A DNA stretch of 50,289 nt from Bacillus sp. (in: firmicutes) (lineage in GTDB: Bacteria; Bacillota; Bacilli; Bacillales; Salisediminibacteriaceae), in NCBI GenBank assembly GCA_021208645.1, contig JAJOJL010000056.1:1-50289 (forward strand), read 5' to 3'. Positions 1-9,229 of the stretch are shown one piece after another. The notes beneath the pieces are model-generated. The model worked only from the letters and a program-made list of their open reading frames with translations. It made no database searches and had not been told where the DNA came from. Both the position numbers and the translations under genes were made by a program. How positions within the stretch are numbered: position 1 is the stretch's first letter; each line of letters opens with the position of its first letter.

Positions 1-180
1 ACAAGCAAGATAGCAGAACATACCGAAGTCCCAAATTCGAAAATCGAATATTTAACAGCTGCTAATGAGCAAATGTTTAAACAAAATCAGCGGTTAAGAC
101 AATATATCGAAGACTGCCTTGAAGGAAAAGTTCATCTATCCGATAAAGGATACTTAAAAGCTTTAAGTGGCGAACAATAG
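1..180 (+). CDS. 3' end of an unidentified protein (partial)
   Basis: An open frame runs from base 1 to a TAG at 178-180 and gives a 59-residue C-terminal tail ending SGEQ. The tail is polar and looks helical (a glutamine- and asparagine-rich stretch, then QYIEDCLEGK). The start lies outside the window. I do not recognise the family. A long-range hairpin follows directly, which fits this being the true gene end. Confidence 0.5.
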   Translation, partial: TSKIAEHTEVPNSKIEYLTAANEQMFKQNQRLRQYIEDCLEGKVHLSDKGYLKALSGEQ

Positions 181-191
181 TTTTCACAAAA

Positions 192-273
192 AAAGTGTCA
201 GTCACCTCTAGTACTAAAATAGAGTGTAATAACGTCACACCTATAATTTAGTCCTTTGAAGTGAACTGACACT
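192..273. repeat. palindromic intergenic element with 10-bp inverted ends
   Basis: AAGTGTCAGT at 192-201 is exactly complementary to ACTGACACTT at 264-273, enclosing about 62 bases. It sits between two convergent genes and could act as a bidirectional terminator. It also resembles the short GTGTCAG-ended intergenic repeats common in Bacillaceae. No other copy was found in this window, so the repeat status is inferred. Confidence 0.45.
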
Positions 274-292
274 TATATGACAGTCCGAAACT

Positions 293-1461
293 CTATAAAT
301 TTTCAATAAACAATCTTACTACATCTGCTCCACCAATGATTGTTCCTAACGTACTTCCCAAATTTGTTAGAACTACAATAAGTAATATCCTTGTAACTTT
401 ATTATTCCAAAAACCCTTCACTGAATAAACATCTTCCGATAAATTTTCAAAGTCAGCTACACTTGGTCTATGCATATAGGCTTGAACAAATCCTGCAAAC
501 CAACCAGCAGCCATTAAGGGATTTAATGAGCTTAACGGTGCAACTAAAAAAGCTGTCAAAACCGCTAGTGGATGACCAAACGCTATTGCAGCTCCTAAAG
601 CGGAAAAAGAGCCATTCCATAAAACCCAACTAATTGTTTGTTGCATACCAGCAGCAGGATTTGCATAAAAAGTATAAGCAATAATACTTAAAATTATAAT
701 TGGAATCATCCAAGCGATAAATTTTGGTGCTTTTGATTTTGGTGGTATTTTAGAGATTGCTTTTAAATCTTGTTCTTTATGAATTTCTTTTTTTATTCCT
801 GGGACATGTGCAGCTCCTAATACAGCAACAACTTTTTCACCAGGTGCTTCTTTTTATTTTTTGTGCTAAATATTGATCGCGCTCATCAATTAATGGAACC
901 TTTAATCGAGGAAAAGATGCAGTAAATTCACTTAACATTGAATTAAGCATATCTTCTGATTTCAGTTTTTCTAGCTCTTCCTCAGAAATCGTTTCTTTAT
1001 TAAAGATGCTAGCAAAAATTTCCGCCATTAATTTTAGCTTTCCCCAGAAACCAATACTGTGCCAAATTCTTGCAAAGGTTATTTGAATATTTCGATCAGC
1101 TAAAACTAAATCGGCACCTACTTCTTTTGCAGATTCTATCCCTTGGATCATTTCTTGTCCTGGTTTTAATCCCAAACTGTTTAGCAACTCGTTTCTGAAA
1201 AGAGGATATAACGAGATTCATTAACAAAAGCGTCGCTTTCTTTTCTTTTATCACTTTAAAAATATCCATGTTCTTCCATTGGTTAGCATCAGTTATCGAC
1301 TTATACCTTTGATCATCTAATTCAACGCAAACGGTATCAGGTCTTTCTCTTTCAATAACCTCTTTCACTTGTTCAGCACTCTGCTTTGAAACGTGAGCCG
1401 TACCAATAAGGATTAATTCCTTACCATTTAAATGTATACGTGTAATATTTTCTTCTGACAT
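293..1461 (-). pseudogene. TraB/PrgY-family membrane protein, two frameshifts
   Basis: Three fragments join into one protein of about 388 residues, the usual TraB-family length. The N-terminus has the family signature LIGTAHVSKQSAEQV, then VCVELDDQR. The middle has GQEMIQGIESAKEVGADLVL and ADRNIQ. The C-terminal third is a multi-pass membrane domain with PLSSLNPLMAAGW. Family members include PrgY, which limits pheromone peptides in enterococci; the general function is unclear. The start is the ATG at 1461, with AAAGGA about 10 bases upstream; the ATG at 1468-1470 is too close to that site. Breaks are an extra T in 1164-1167 and one in the T runs at 851-862. Removing one base at each restores the frame, so a sequencing error is as likely as decay. 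Confidence 0.8.
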
Positions 1462-1503
1462 AAGCGACATTCCTTTTTTAAGTTTAAAGTATCTGAATAA
1501 ATT

Positions 1504-1733
1504 TTATGGGTATCCCGTTTGCTCAGAATGAGATTTTTTTTGATTATTGAATTCAAGTGTTGATGAGATCGGAGCGAACGAGACTCCTGCGGGAAAAGCA
1601 ACCGCTGAAGACCCCGCAGGGTGTATTTCCCGAGGAGGCTGAAGCGTTGCCCGCGGAAAGCGAGTTCGAGTAGATCTCATCAACACGTTACCATCTTAAT
1701 GCCTAAATTCTGAGCTAGAGGGATACTCATAAT
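1504..1733. repeat. MITE-like palindromic repeat, copy 1
   Basis: The element has nested inverted ends. The outer pair reads TATGGGTATCCC...CTCAGAAT (about 1506-1530) against ATTCTGAGC...GGGATACTCATA (about 1707-1732). The inner pair is GTGTTGATGAGATC (1557-1570) against GATCTCATCAACAC (1673-1686). The GC-rich core contains GGAGCGAACGAGACTCCTGCGGGA and CCGAGGAGGCT, unlike its AT-rich surroundings. Copy 2 lies at 35893-36184 in the opposite orientation. No transposase is encoded, so this is a non-autonomous element. It lies between divergent genes. Open frames across it are not real genes. Confidence 0.8.
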
Positions 1734-1929
1734 TTCTTTTATAGATTGAATTAAGCAATTTCCGATCCACTAAAAGTTAGTTGTTGTAATATTACTGGAT
1801 CTGTTGAACTCCAACAAATTAATGTACATAATAACTAGTAAAAGAATCAACTCCTACCATTATATAATAATGGTGAAAAATAGCATACTATTAGTTCCTC
1901 AAAATTTACTAAAGTATTGGTTGGTGACT

Positions 1930-2448
1930 ATGTTTAGGAAGCAAAGAAGAAGATTAAAGTATTTGGTAATCCGGTTATTACGAATTAAAGATCGTGCCCA
2001 TGGAATAGCAAGGGGCTTCACCTTTGGTTTTCTAATGAATTTTGTACCTACCTTCGGCTTTGGTCCCGTAATTTCTAGCATTGGCCCAAAGCTTGTTAAC
2101 GGCAACACTGTTGCTGGATTCATAGGTGGGTTTGCTTTTTTATGGGCCTTTCCATTTATGTTTTATTTCAATATCATCGTCGGAGAGGCAATACTACCCA
2201 TTGATATTGCTGGAAAAATAGAAGAAGTAATAATTGATACGGAGGAAGTAGAGACAGAAGAAGTAGTAGAGGTGGGAATAAAAATTGGCAAAGCATTTAT
2301 TGTTGGCATGTTTGCCAATATGATTGGATTCGGAATTATTTGCTACACACTCATTTATCTTCTAATTAAACATTCTCGCAAAGATGCATTAAGGTTCGTC
2401 CATAAGAAATGGAAAATAAAACGGGTAGAAAAGGATAACAAACATTAA
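1930..2448 (+). CDS. DUF2062 domain membrane protein
   Basis: A 172-residue protein beginning MFRKQRRRLKYLVIRLLRIK, typical of DUF2062 proteins, with the conserved HGIARGFTFGFLMNFVPTFG stretch followed by two or more hydrophobic segments (about 55-100 and 128-152). Between them is an acidic stretch rich in Glu and Val. DUF2062 proteins are membrane proteins of unknown function. The frame stays open back to a TTG at 1804, but family similarity begins at the ATG at 1930; TTG 1921 and GTG 1924 are alternatives, because no clear ribosome binding site decides. A terminator follows. Confidence 0.75.
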   Translation: MFRKQRRRLKYLVIRLLRIKDRAHGIARGFTFGFLMNFVPTFGFGPVISSIGPKLVNGNTVAGFIGGFAFLWAFPFMFYFNIIVGEAILPIDIAGKIEEVIIDTEEVETEEVVEVGIKIGKAFIVGMFANMIGFGIICYTLIYLLIKHSRKDALRFVHKKWKIKRVEKDNKH

Positions 2449-2467
2449 GATTTAATAAAGAGATAAG

Positions 2468-2502
2468 AAGGGCTGTCCAATCGGATCAGCCTTTTTCTTT
2501 CT
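2468..2502 (+). terminator. Rho-independent terminator after the DUF2062 gene
   Basis: The stem GGCTGTCC/GGATCAGCC (one bulged T) with an AATC loop is followed by a T-rich tail, 20 bases after the stop codon. Confidence 0.8.
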
Positions 2503-2534
2503 CCATTCATTTCTTTTAACAACAACATTTCTTC

Positions 2535-3743
2535 TTAAATTCTAAATTGTCGTTCAGGAAACGTAAAGCCTGCCTTAATTACCTCGTCAAAATCTTTCGT
2601 AGAGCCTCCGCCAGTAAGCAGGTTCCCTTTTTGGCCGAGGAATTTAGTGATTGTCCCTGGCTTAATTCCCTCATCCTCCCACTTTTTGGCCACAGTGTAT
2701 TGAAGAATTTTCACAGGGAAAGCTTCCATCTTCATCACTTCATCTACAAAGTCTAATTCCATATTTTGATAACTATCAGAAACAAACATTCTTGGATGGA
2801 AGATAAATTCGTCTTTTTTCCGCTCTAACACAAGTACAGCCTTCAATTGATTTATCTTTTCTACTATATCATCAATTTCCTCTTCCAATACTTCAATTTT
2901 CTCCAATGGTGTATCATCGCTATTCATTTCCAATTGAAATACTTCTTCTTCTAAAGCAAGTTGTTCACCAAGTAATGTTTCAATTATCTCCAGTTTTTTT
3001 GGAAGTTCTACAGCATGAAACTCCTTCATTATTTCGTCCTCATTGATTGATCCTCTTCCCTGCAATGAGTCCACTTCCGCAACAGCCCAGTTCATATGAA
3101 GAGGCTCGTCATATTTTTTGCGATACTCCAAATACTCTTTCAGTAGTTGATACAAATTAGTAGATAGTGGGAGTGACCTGTTATGGATAAAGAGGTGACC
3201 GTCCTCCTGTAGTCCTTCTGCTTTCAAAGTAATTAATTCTTCGATGTCCAATCCCGTCTCTAATACGAGCCTGTACATTAAATAATTTCTCATTTGGCTA
3301 CGAAGTAGGCCATGATCAGATCCAACATTTTCTCCCATTTCCTTTTGGGTGGATAAAATTTTTTCAAATAAAAGCCCTTCCGTATGTAAAAGATCTTTCT
3401 CTTCTTCTACAGTAGCGGAATCTAGTTTTTCTAAGAAGTCAAAATCTAATTTTGTTCTATCTAACTCTTTATTTGCATAGCTTCCGTAAGTAAGAATAAC
3501 TTCTATATTTCTCTGAATCTCCGATGGCGTTTTCTCTAAATTACGAAGATGATCAATATAATCATTTACTTCCCTTTCTTGAAAATTTGGGAAGTAATCT
3601 TGTTTGTGTTCCCATAAAAACGACATGAACCGCTCCATTGTATAAAACCAAGTTCTGTCCGCCTCCACATTTCTTCTTAACAACATTGTTTCAGCGAAAT
3701 GTTTCACCTTTTCAGATGCCTGTTGTTTATTGGTAAATAGCAT
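2535..3743 (-). CDS. degenerate tyrosine-recombinase-like protein with coiled-coil insert
   Basis: 402 residues. Residues 27-110 resemble the SAM-like core-binding domain of phage integrases. Residues 147-200 match the start of a catalytic domain (MRNYLMYRLVLETGLDIEEL), but the usual catalytic Arg after GL is Asp166. Residues 342-373 (FPVKILQYTVAKKW, then TITKFLGQKG) align with the PHxLRHTFAT...ILGH block, with Gln and Tyr at the LRH Arg and His positions. No convincing nucleophilic Tyr follows. A charged coiled-coil-like insert occupies about 245-307. The protein should therefore be unable to recombine DNA; a structural or DNA-binding role is inference. The ATG at 3743 follows a GGGGGC ribosome site. 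It stands alone, with no integron, phage or att site visible. Confidence 0.65.
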   Translation of the reverse strand: MLFTNKQQASEKVKHFAETMLLRRNVEADRTWFYTMERFMSFLWEHKQDYFPNFQEREVNDYIDHLRNLEKTPSEIQRNIEVILTYGSYANKELDRTKLDFDFLEKLDSATVEEEKDLLHTEGLLFEKILSTQKEMGENVGSDHGLLRSQMRNYLMYRLVLETGLDIEELITLKAEGLQEDGHLFIHNRSLPLSTNLYQLLKEYLEYRKKYDEPLHMNWAVAEVDSLQGRGSINEDEIMKEFHAVELPKKLEIIETLLGEQLALEEEVFQLEMNSDDTPLEKIEVLEEEIDDIVEKINQLKAVLVLERKKDEFIFHPRMFVSDSYQNMELDFVDEVMKMEAFPVKILQYTVAKKWEDEGIKPGTITKFLGQKGNLLTGGGSTKDFDEVIKAGFTFPERQFRI

Positions 3744-3810
3744 TGAACTGCCCCCTAAAACATTTCATTTTCCATCTAACGATTTGTCTACGAAAAAACC
3801 AACGTAAATA

Positions 3811-4767
3811 TTACTCGAATAAAGAACTAACTGAGCGTTCATCCTGCACCTTAATAATCATTTCTCCTAATAAAGGTGCAATGGAGAGTGTTGTAATTTT
3901 ATCAATCCTTTTTTCCTCAGGAAGGAAGATTGTATTAGTGGTCACGAGTTCACGAATTGGTGCTTCGTCAATCCAGTTCACCGCAGGTTCAGACAAAACA
4001 GGATGTGTACAGCAAGCATAAACTTGCTTGGCACCCTTCTCCATAAGTGCGCGAGAGGCAGTGGTAATCGTTCTTGCCGTATCTACCATATCGTCAATGA
4101 TGATGGCTGTCTTTCCTGCCACTTCTCCAATGAAATCCATGGCACTTGTGCAAGTAGGATCTTCCAAGCGACGGTTTCTGTCAATGAGGGCAATGGGTGC
4201 GTGTAAAATATTACCCAGTTGTCTAGCACGAACGACACCGTTATTCTCTGGTGCAACGACAACCACATCATCCAAGTTTTTTTCCAAAAAGTACTTGGAC
4301 AAAATTGGTCTTGCTAATAATTGATCGACTGGTATATTGAAAAAACCTTGAACTTGTGGTGCATGTAAATCTACACTAATTACCCTATCTGCTCCTGCTT
4401 TTTCCAATAAATTAGCGATCAGTTTTGCTGTAATTGGCTCCCTTGAACGAGCCTTCCTGTCCTGTCTGGAATATCCAAAATACGGAATGACACAATTGAT
4501 TGTTTTTGCTGACGCCCGTTTCATTGCATCTACCATAATAAGTAGTTCCATCAAGTATTCATTACCAGGCTGGTTAGTGGATTGAATTAAATAAACGTCC
4601 GTACCCCGAATGCTTTCCTCGATATTCATTTGGATTTCACCATCACTGAATCTCTTAATAGAACTTTTACCTAATGGAACACCAATATGCTGAACGATCT
4701 CTTCTGCTAACGGTAGGTTAGAGTTTAACGAAAATATTTTCATATTATTTGTATTTGATGATGTCAT
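3811..4767 (-). CDS. prs: ribose-phosphate pyrophosphokinase paralogue (PRPP synthetase)
   Basis: 318 residues, full length for class I Prs, which makes PRPP from ribose-5-phosphate and ATP for nucleotide, His, Trp and NAD synthesis. The flexible loop ([17 protein letters not shown], 99-115) and [12 protein letters not shown] (132-143) are intact. Two conserved sites diverge. The ribose-5-P loop normally reads DDxxDTAGT but is [10 protein letters not shown] here, with Arg232 replacing Gly. The usual SPDHGG block is APENNG (172-177). The gene is away from the canonical glmU-prs-spoVC neighbourhood, so it is probably a second copy. The ATG at 4767 follows a strong GGAGG. Activity may be altered or regulatory; that is inference. 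Confidence 0.85.
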   Translation of the reverse strand: MTSSNTNNMKIFSLNSNLPLAEEIVQHIGVPLGKSSIKRFSDGEIQMNIEESIRGTDVYLIQSTNQPGNEYLMELLIMVDAMKRASAKTINCVIPYFGYSRQDRKARSREPITAKLIANLLEKAGADRVISVDLHAPQVQGFFNIPVDQLLARPILSKYFLEKNLDDVVVVAPENNGVVRARQLGNILHAPIALIDRNRRLEDPTCTSAMDFIGEVAGKTAIIIDDMVDTARTITTASRALMEKGAKQVYACCTHPVLSEPAVNWIDEAPIRELVTTNTIFLPEEKRIDKITTLSIAPLLGEMIIKVQDERSVSSLFE

Positions 4768-4874
4768 TTTAATTATCCTCCAAAACTTTTTCTTAATTTA
4801 ATTCTAATAGTTACGAGCATATATTTAAAGGGCTATTCCAAAATTCTCTAGATAGTTCATTTTTTCGCCTTTTT

Positions 4875-5837
4875 CTAATTTTCTTCCAATACATAACAAA
4901 CAATCACCTCTCTCTGAAAATGACTGCCTTTTTTTACTGTACATCTGTCAACAATAGACAGATTTGCCTCCTTAATGTGTTCATCTAGTTTTTCGACTGT
5001 AATAAAAACGATTTTGTTGGCCATTCTTCCTGCTGCTTTAATTATTTCAAGTTTTTCATCAACTGATAAGACAGAGCATAAATTGTAGGGCATATCTACA
5101 ATAGCCGTATCGTATCTCTTGTTAATTTGCCGCATATCTTTTATGGGGATATGAACAATGTCTTGATAACCAAAATAAACAATATTTTCCCTTGCTCCTA
5201 TTACTGCTAAGGGGTTAATATCAGAACCCGTTATATCTATTCCCATAGATAAGGCTTCTATGAGAACTGTACCTATGCCACAACACGGATCAATAACCTT
5301 CACGCCATTTACTATAGGTACGGCGATATTAACAACAGCCCTAGCTAGTCGGGTATTCAATGCTGTAGAATAATTCCTTGGCTTTTTCTGATGATAATGC
5401 CAAATGGGCTTGCTTTCAATGAGTAGGCCAAACCACCATTTTCCTTTTGTATATAAGAGTCCATAGGAGACGTCAGGTTTATGTAGGTCCGGTATCCCTT
5501 TTAGCTTTTCAGCAATTTTTCTTGTGGCCTCCTGCCTCTCTTTAAGAGAGGGTTGTTCTAAGTTGGATAGATCTGGATTTTTCAAAAAGACAATTTTATA
5601 CGTTTCACTTTCCTTAACAGAAAGCAAAGGTACTTGTTCAATAATTTCCTGTAACGACTTCCCTTCCACCATAATATCTAACCGATATTTTATAAATGGA
5701 CTTCGACTTGGGTCAATTGGAATGGAACTTATTACTATTTTGGAATCGGAGTGAAACTGGAAAAATGATCTCATCTCCAATTTACATAAATCTAACTCCT
5801 CCTCATAGGAAGAGTATGTATAAAGGTACAGCGACAA
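4875..5837 (-). CDS. TRM11-like SAM-dependent RNA methyltransferase
   Basis: 320 residues. The C-terminal half is a Rossmann methyltransferase: DPCCGIGTVLIEALSMG is the SAM-binding motif I, GSDINPLAVIGARENI the acidic loop, and DMPYNL the motif IV position (DPPY in relatives). The pattern matches the UPF0020/TRM11 family of tRNA guanosine N2-methyltransferases. The N-terminal 150 residues resemble a divergent THUMP-type region. Translation probably starts at the TTG at 5837, with AAGGATG about 9 bases upstream. The precise RNA target is unknown. Confidence 0.75.
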   Translation of the reverse strand: MSLYLYTYSSYEEELDLCKLEMRSFFQFHSDSKIVISSIPIDPSRSPFIKYRLDIMVEGKSLQEIIEQVPLLSVKESETYKIVFLKNPDLSNLEQPSLKERQEATRKIAEKLKGIPDLHKPDVSYGLLYTKGKWWFGLLIESKPIWHYHQKKPRNYSTALNTRLARAVVNIAVPIVNGVKVIDPCCGIGTVLIEALSMGIDITGSDINPLAVIGARENIVYFGYQDIVHIPIKDMRQINKRYDTAIVDMPYNLCSVLSVDEKLEIIKAAGRMANKIVFITVEKLDEHIKEANLSIVDRCTVKKGSHFQREVIVCYVLEEN

Positions 5838-5985
5838 TTTACTTCATCCTTACTTGTTCATTGGGTTAGATAACCATAAACTTCACTTTAAAGGATAGCT
5901 TTGTTTATTTTAAAAAGCAAAGTATATAGTGAATTCCCCATCATTTAAGAACATGTTTTAGTCTGTAACATATGAGCCAACTATA

Positions 5986-7380
5986 CTATTTCTCATTAAT
6001 ATACGGAAGGTAAATTGTAAATTCACTCCCTAAGCCAATTTCACTTTCCACTGTAACTGTCCCTTTATGTGCCTCAATAATAGATTTTACAATTGCTAAA
6101 CCTAAGCCTGTACCTCCATACTCCCTGGAACGTGACTTTTCCCCCCGATAAAAGCGTTCGAAAATTCTCACCTTATCTTGTTCCCGTATCCCCTCTCCAT
6201 TATCTTTTACAGATATTATTAACTGCCTTTCTTCGTTGTAAAGCTTTACGTTTAATGAAATAACGGTACCTCCGTATCTTGCAGCATTATCGAACAAGTT
6301 ATCAAAAACTTGCTTTATCCGGTAAGGGTCCACATTTAGTAAGACTGCTGGTATATCGGTAGGCCATCGAATTTCAACATCCTTTTGCTTCATGTCACTA
6401 GACCCATTGATAAATATATCCCTTAAAAAATCCTCACTGTTTACGAGTTTCATTTCCATATTAAGGCGATCCAATTCTATTTTTGAAAACTCAAATAGAT
6501 CTTCGATTAATCGGTCCAATTGTTCTGTCTTTGATAAAATGACATTTACATACCGCTCTTTCATTGCTTCATCCTGAACAATGCCATCCCTTATCCCTTC
6601 AACATATCCCTTAATAGATTGGAGAGGTGTTCGCAAATCGTGCGAGACTGAAGCGATTAATTCTTTCCTGTTCCGCTCATACTCCCTTTGTTTTGCAATC
6701 GAATCCTTCAAATGGCGCCTCATTAAATTAAATCCACTAATAAAACGACCAATTTCATCCTTCCGTTTATAAGGTATCTCATAATCTAAATTACCTTCTG
6801 TCATTTCTTCCGTTGCTATGTAAATTTCCTTTAAAGGATTCAATACGGTACGTGAAATATAAATAGTCCAACAAACAACTAGAATGATTAATACGAATAA
6901 TCCACTAGCAAAGCTCAAAATAATATTTATTATTATTTGTTGATACGATTGGGTTGCAGCAAGGTCTAACGAGGCAGAGCGTATTTCAACATTAAATAGC
7001 TCTCCTGATAAGGTCTGTACTTGGGATTGACGCATCGTAATCATGTAGGCACCATTCTCCCATGACGCCGACTTATTCGAGGTCCATTCAGCGGAGTCAA
7101 AAATCACTCCATCACTATCTGTTACGACTACTTCTACTTCGTAATCCCCCACGATCGGTTGTAGTATTTCGTAAAACTCCGCCTTAGAAGCTTTAAGCAC
7201 ATCTATCTCATTAAGGACTGTTTCATTAATAGTGTTCATAAATTCATTAATCTCATAGTTTTGCTCCTCTGTTACATCCTCCATGAAAACAGCGAATAAA
7301 CCAAGCATCCCAAAAACGGTCAAAACAGGTAAGATAATAATTGTTAAAAAAGCAACGATGAGCCTTCCCTTTAAACCCAA
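5986..7380 (-). CDS. sensor histidine kinase
   Basis: 464 residues. Two membrane segments (about 8-32 and 147-172) flank an extracytoplasmic sensor domain. A HAMP domain follows (NPLKEIYIATEEMTEGNLDY), then HisKA with the phosphoacceptor in SVSHDLRTPLQSIKGY, and an HATPase domain with N (NLFDNAARYG), G1 (DNGEGI) and G2 (GGTGLGLAIV) boxes. The start is TTG at 7380, with GGGGGGTGA 6 bases upstream. It lies 6 bases after the response regulator, so the two are co-translated. The signal is unknown; the nearby exporter suggests a cell-envelope stress or peptide signal. Confidence 0.92.
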   Translation of the reverse strand: MGLKGRLIVAFLTIIILPVLTVFGMLGLFAVFMEDVTEEQNYEINEFMNTINETVLNEIDVLKASKAEFYEILQPIVGDYEVEVVVTDSDGVIFDSAEWTSNKSASWENGAYMITMRQSQVQTLSGELFNVEIRSASLDLAATQSYQQIIINIILSFASGLFVLIILVVCWTIYISRTVLNPLKEIYIATEEMTEGNLDYEIPYKRKDEIGRFISGFNLMRRHLKDSIAKQREYERNRKELIASVSHDLRTPLQSIKGYVEGIRDGIVQDEAMKERYVNVILSKTEQLDRLIEDLFEFSKIELDRLNMEMKLVNSEDFLRDIFINGSSDMKQKDVEIRWPTDIPAVLLNVDPYRIKQVFDNLFDNAARYGGTVISLNVKLYNEERQLIISVKDNGEGIREQDKVRIFERFYRGEKSRSREYGGTGLGLAIVKSIIEAHKGTVTVESEIGLGSEFTIYLPYINEK

Positions 7381-7386
7381 AAGAGA

Positions 7387-8091
7387 TCACCCCCCTATTC
7401 CCGTAAATTTATAGCCAACCCCCCATACGGTTGCGATATAGACTGGCTCTGAAGGATTCGGTTCAATTTTCTCACGAATTTTCCGTATATAAACAGTAAC
7501 GGCATTTATATCACCAAAGCTATCATAGCCCCAAATTTTATCAAACAGCTGTTCTTTTGAGAACACTTGTCCTTTATGTTTTGCCATGAACAAAAGAAGT
7601 TGAAATTCTTTGGCAGAAAGTTCTACTTGTTTTCCAGAAACAAAAACCGAAAAACCTTTTTCATCAATTACTAGAGGGCCAAATTCCAATAGAAATCCAT
7701 TTTGCTCAGAAGGCTTAGTAAACTCTTTATAACGTCGAAGCTGCGCTTTAATTCTAGCGACTAGTTCTCCAGGGCTGAATGGTTTCGCAATATAATCATC
7801 GGCACCGATTCCGAGGCCAATGATTTTATCTGTCTCACTTTTTTTGGCGCTGACCATAATAATAGGAATAGTAGATTTCTTTCGAATTTCTTTACAAAGT
7901 TCAATCCCGCTCATTTTCGGTAGCATTATATCTAATACAACTAAAATAGGATTATGTTTTTGAAAATTCCCTAACCCCTCTTCTCCATCCCCAGCCAAAA
8001 TCACATGAAAACCGTTTACTTCTAAATAGTCACGGACAAGTTCGCCAATTTCCCGTTCATCCTCAACGATAAGAATAGTATCTTGCTCCAT
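7387..8091 (-). CDS. OmpR-family response regulator
   Basis: 234 residues from the ATG at 8091, which follows GGGAGG at good spacing; an upstream ATG at 8139 lacks one. The receiver domain has the acidic pair E10/D11, phosphoacceptor D54 (VVLDIMLPKMSG) and the conserved Lys in IAKPFSP. The C-terminal winged helix shows LSAKEFQLLLFMA and AVTVYIRKIREKI, typical of OmpR/PhoB regulators. It pairs with the kinase immediately downstream and probably controls the ABC exporter genes upstream. Confidence 0.93.
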   Translation of the reverse strand: MEQDTILIVEDEREIGELVRDYLEVNGFHVILAGDGEEGLGNFQKHNPILVVLDIMLPKMSGIELCKEIRKKSTIPIIMVSAKKSETDKIIGLGIGADDYIAKPFSPGELVARIKAQLRRYKEFTKPSEQNGFLLEFGPLVIDEKGFSVFVSGKQVELSAKEFQLLLFMAKHKGQVFSKEQLFDKIWGYDSFGDINAVTVYIRKIREKIEPNPSEPVYIATVWGVGYKFTGIGG

Positions 8092-8215
8092 TTCAAAACC
8101 TCCCTTACAATGCTCTTTCCACTTCATTATAACCCTCAAAAAAAAAGAAAGGAAACTTGACCAAGATCAAGCTTCCAATACTATTTAATCTTTTTGTTCA
8201 TGGCTTAACGAGACT

Positions 8216-8248
8216 GCTGAAAAACTCGAAGAGCACCACTTTTTCAGC
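8216..8248. repeat. GCTGAAAAA hairpin between permease and regulator genes
   Basis: GCTGAAAAA (8216-8224) pairs with TTTTTCAGC (8240-8248). The nearby words CACCACTTTTTCAG and ACGAGACTGCTG recur in the composite repeat at 12.7-13.1 kb, so this looks like a short member or relic of the same repeat family. It lies in the 172-base gap between the transporter and the two-component genes. There is no T-tail, so it is not an obvious terminator. Confidence 0.5.
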
Positions 8249-8263
8249 GCATTCAATTTGACC

Positions 8264-9229
8264 TCAAGCAGTTACATCCCTTTTTTCAAAAATTAGCCAT
8301 GAAATAAACGTAAACAAAAGGAAATAGACAAAGAGTATAGTGACGGAAAAACTCATGGTCATTCCTTCCACCAATGGTGTCCCCCTTGTATATTGCATTA
8401 AATTTGTATTAGCAAACAAAATATATTTCACCCAATTATACTGGCTTAACAACATAACCATCTGCTGACCTGTAAACATTAAAAATAAAGACAGCCCAAT
8501 GGCTAAGGAACTACTACGAAAAACGGTTGAAATCATAAACGCAAAAGTTACCATCATAATAAGGTCAATGCTATTAAATCCATACAAACTGACAATTTGG
8601 GTTAGCATATGCCTTTCTACAATCTCACCATTCACATACACCAAGTAGGGGAGATCCATTCCTTTAAAACCGTACAACAAACTTCCAACGATAAACGAAC
8701 TGATAAACAAGGTAATAATTAGTACGAAGGCAAACAATAAGGTAGCAATAAATTTAGATAGTAAGATTTTAAAGCGATTGACTGGTCGGATTAGGAGCAG
8801 TTTAATAGTTCCTGTCGTAAACTCAGAAGCGACAATTCCCGCCCCAACAACAATGGCAAGCATGGAAGCAAATGCTGTAAAATCTGGTGCCGAAATCATA
8901 AAGCCCCACAATGTTTCTGACTCAACTGGCGGAATATTATTCTCCAGCCTGTACTCATTAAGGAGAACATCCTCCCTTAAGGGTTGAGCAGCATTGCTAG
9001 TTAGAATCGTGTTTTCCAGTTGAGCAATTTCCTCTTGCATTTGCTCATTTCTTATTTCCAACTGCTGCTTCCAATTCTCTCCTTCTATACTTTGGTCATG
9101 TAGAAGAAACTTACTAACGATACCTGCGATGACTACGACAATGATAATGAGCCCTAACATGATCCAGGTACCTACTTTTTTATATATTTTCATGTTTTCA
9201 TTTTGAATTAAACGAATCATGTTCTTCAC
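8264..9229 (-). CDS. ABC-2 type transporter permease
   Basis: 321 residues with one N-terminal membrane segment (about 20-45), a roughly 60-residue extracytoplasmic stretch, then five or so further hydrophobic segments. IVASEFTTGTIKLLLIRPVNR is characteristic of ABC-2 permeases of the BcrB/lantibiotic-immunity type. The GTG start at 9229 overlaps the ATPase stop codon (GTGA), implying translational coupling. The substrate is probably a peptide antibiotic or envelope compound, judging from family and context. Confidence 0.88.
   Translation of the reverse strand: MKNMIRLIQNENMKIYKKVGTWIMLGLIIIVVVIAGIVSKFLLHDQSIEGENWKQQLEIRNEQMQEEIAQLENTILTSNAAQPLREDVLLNEYRLENNIPPVESETLWGFMISAPDFTAFASMLAIVVGAGIVASEFTTGTIKLLLIRPVNRFKILLSKFIATLLFAFVLIITLFISSFIVGSLLYGFKGMDLPYLVYVNGEIVERHMLTQIVSLYGFNSIDLIMMVTFAFMISTVFRSSSLAIGLSLFLMFTGQQMVMLLSQYNWVKYILFANTNLMQYTRGTPLVEGMTMSFSVTILFVYFLLFTFISWLIFEKRDVTA

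Noticed and set aside
1504-1686. ORF across the first repeat
   Set aside because: It reads through the palindromic repeat in both copies and has no ribosome site; it is a by-product of the GC-rich repeat.
3743-4324. Plus-strand ORFs over prs
   Set aside because: They are shadows of the well-supported prs on the minus strand.
8216-8248. Terminator between permease and response regulator
   Set aside because: The stem is present but no T-tail follows in either direction; listed as a repeat instead.
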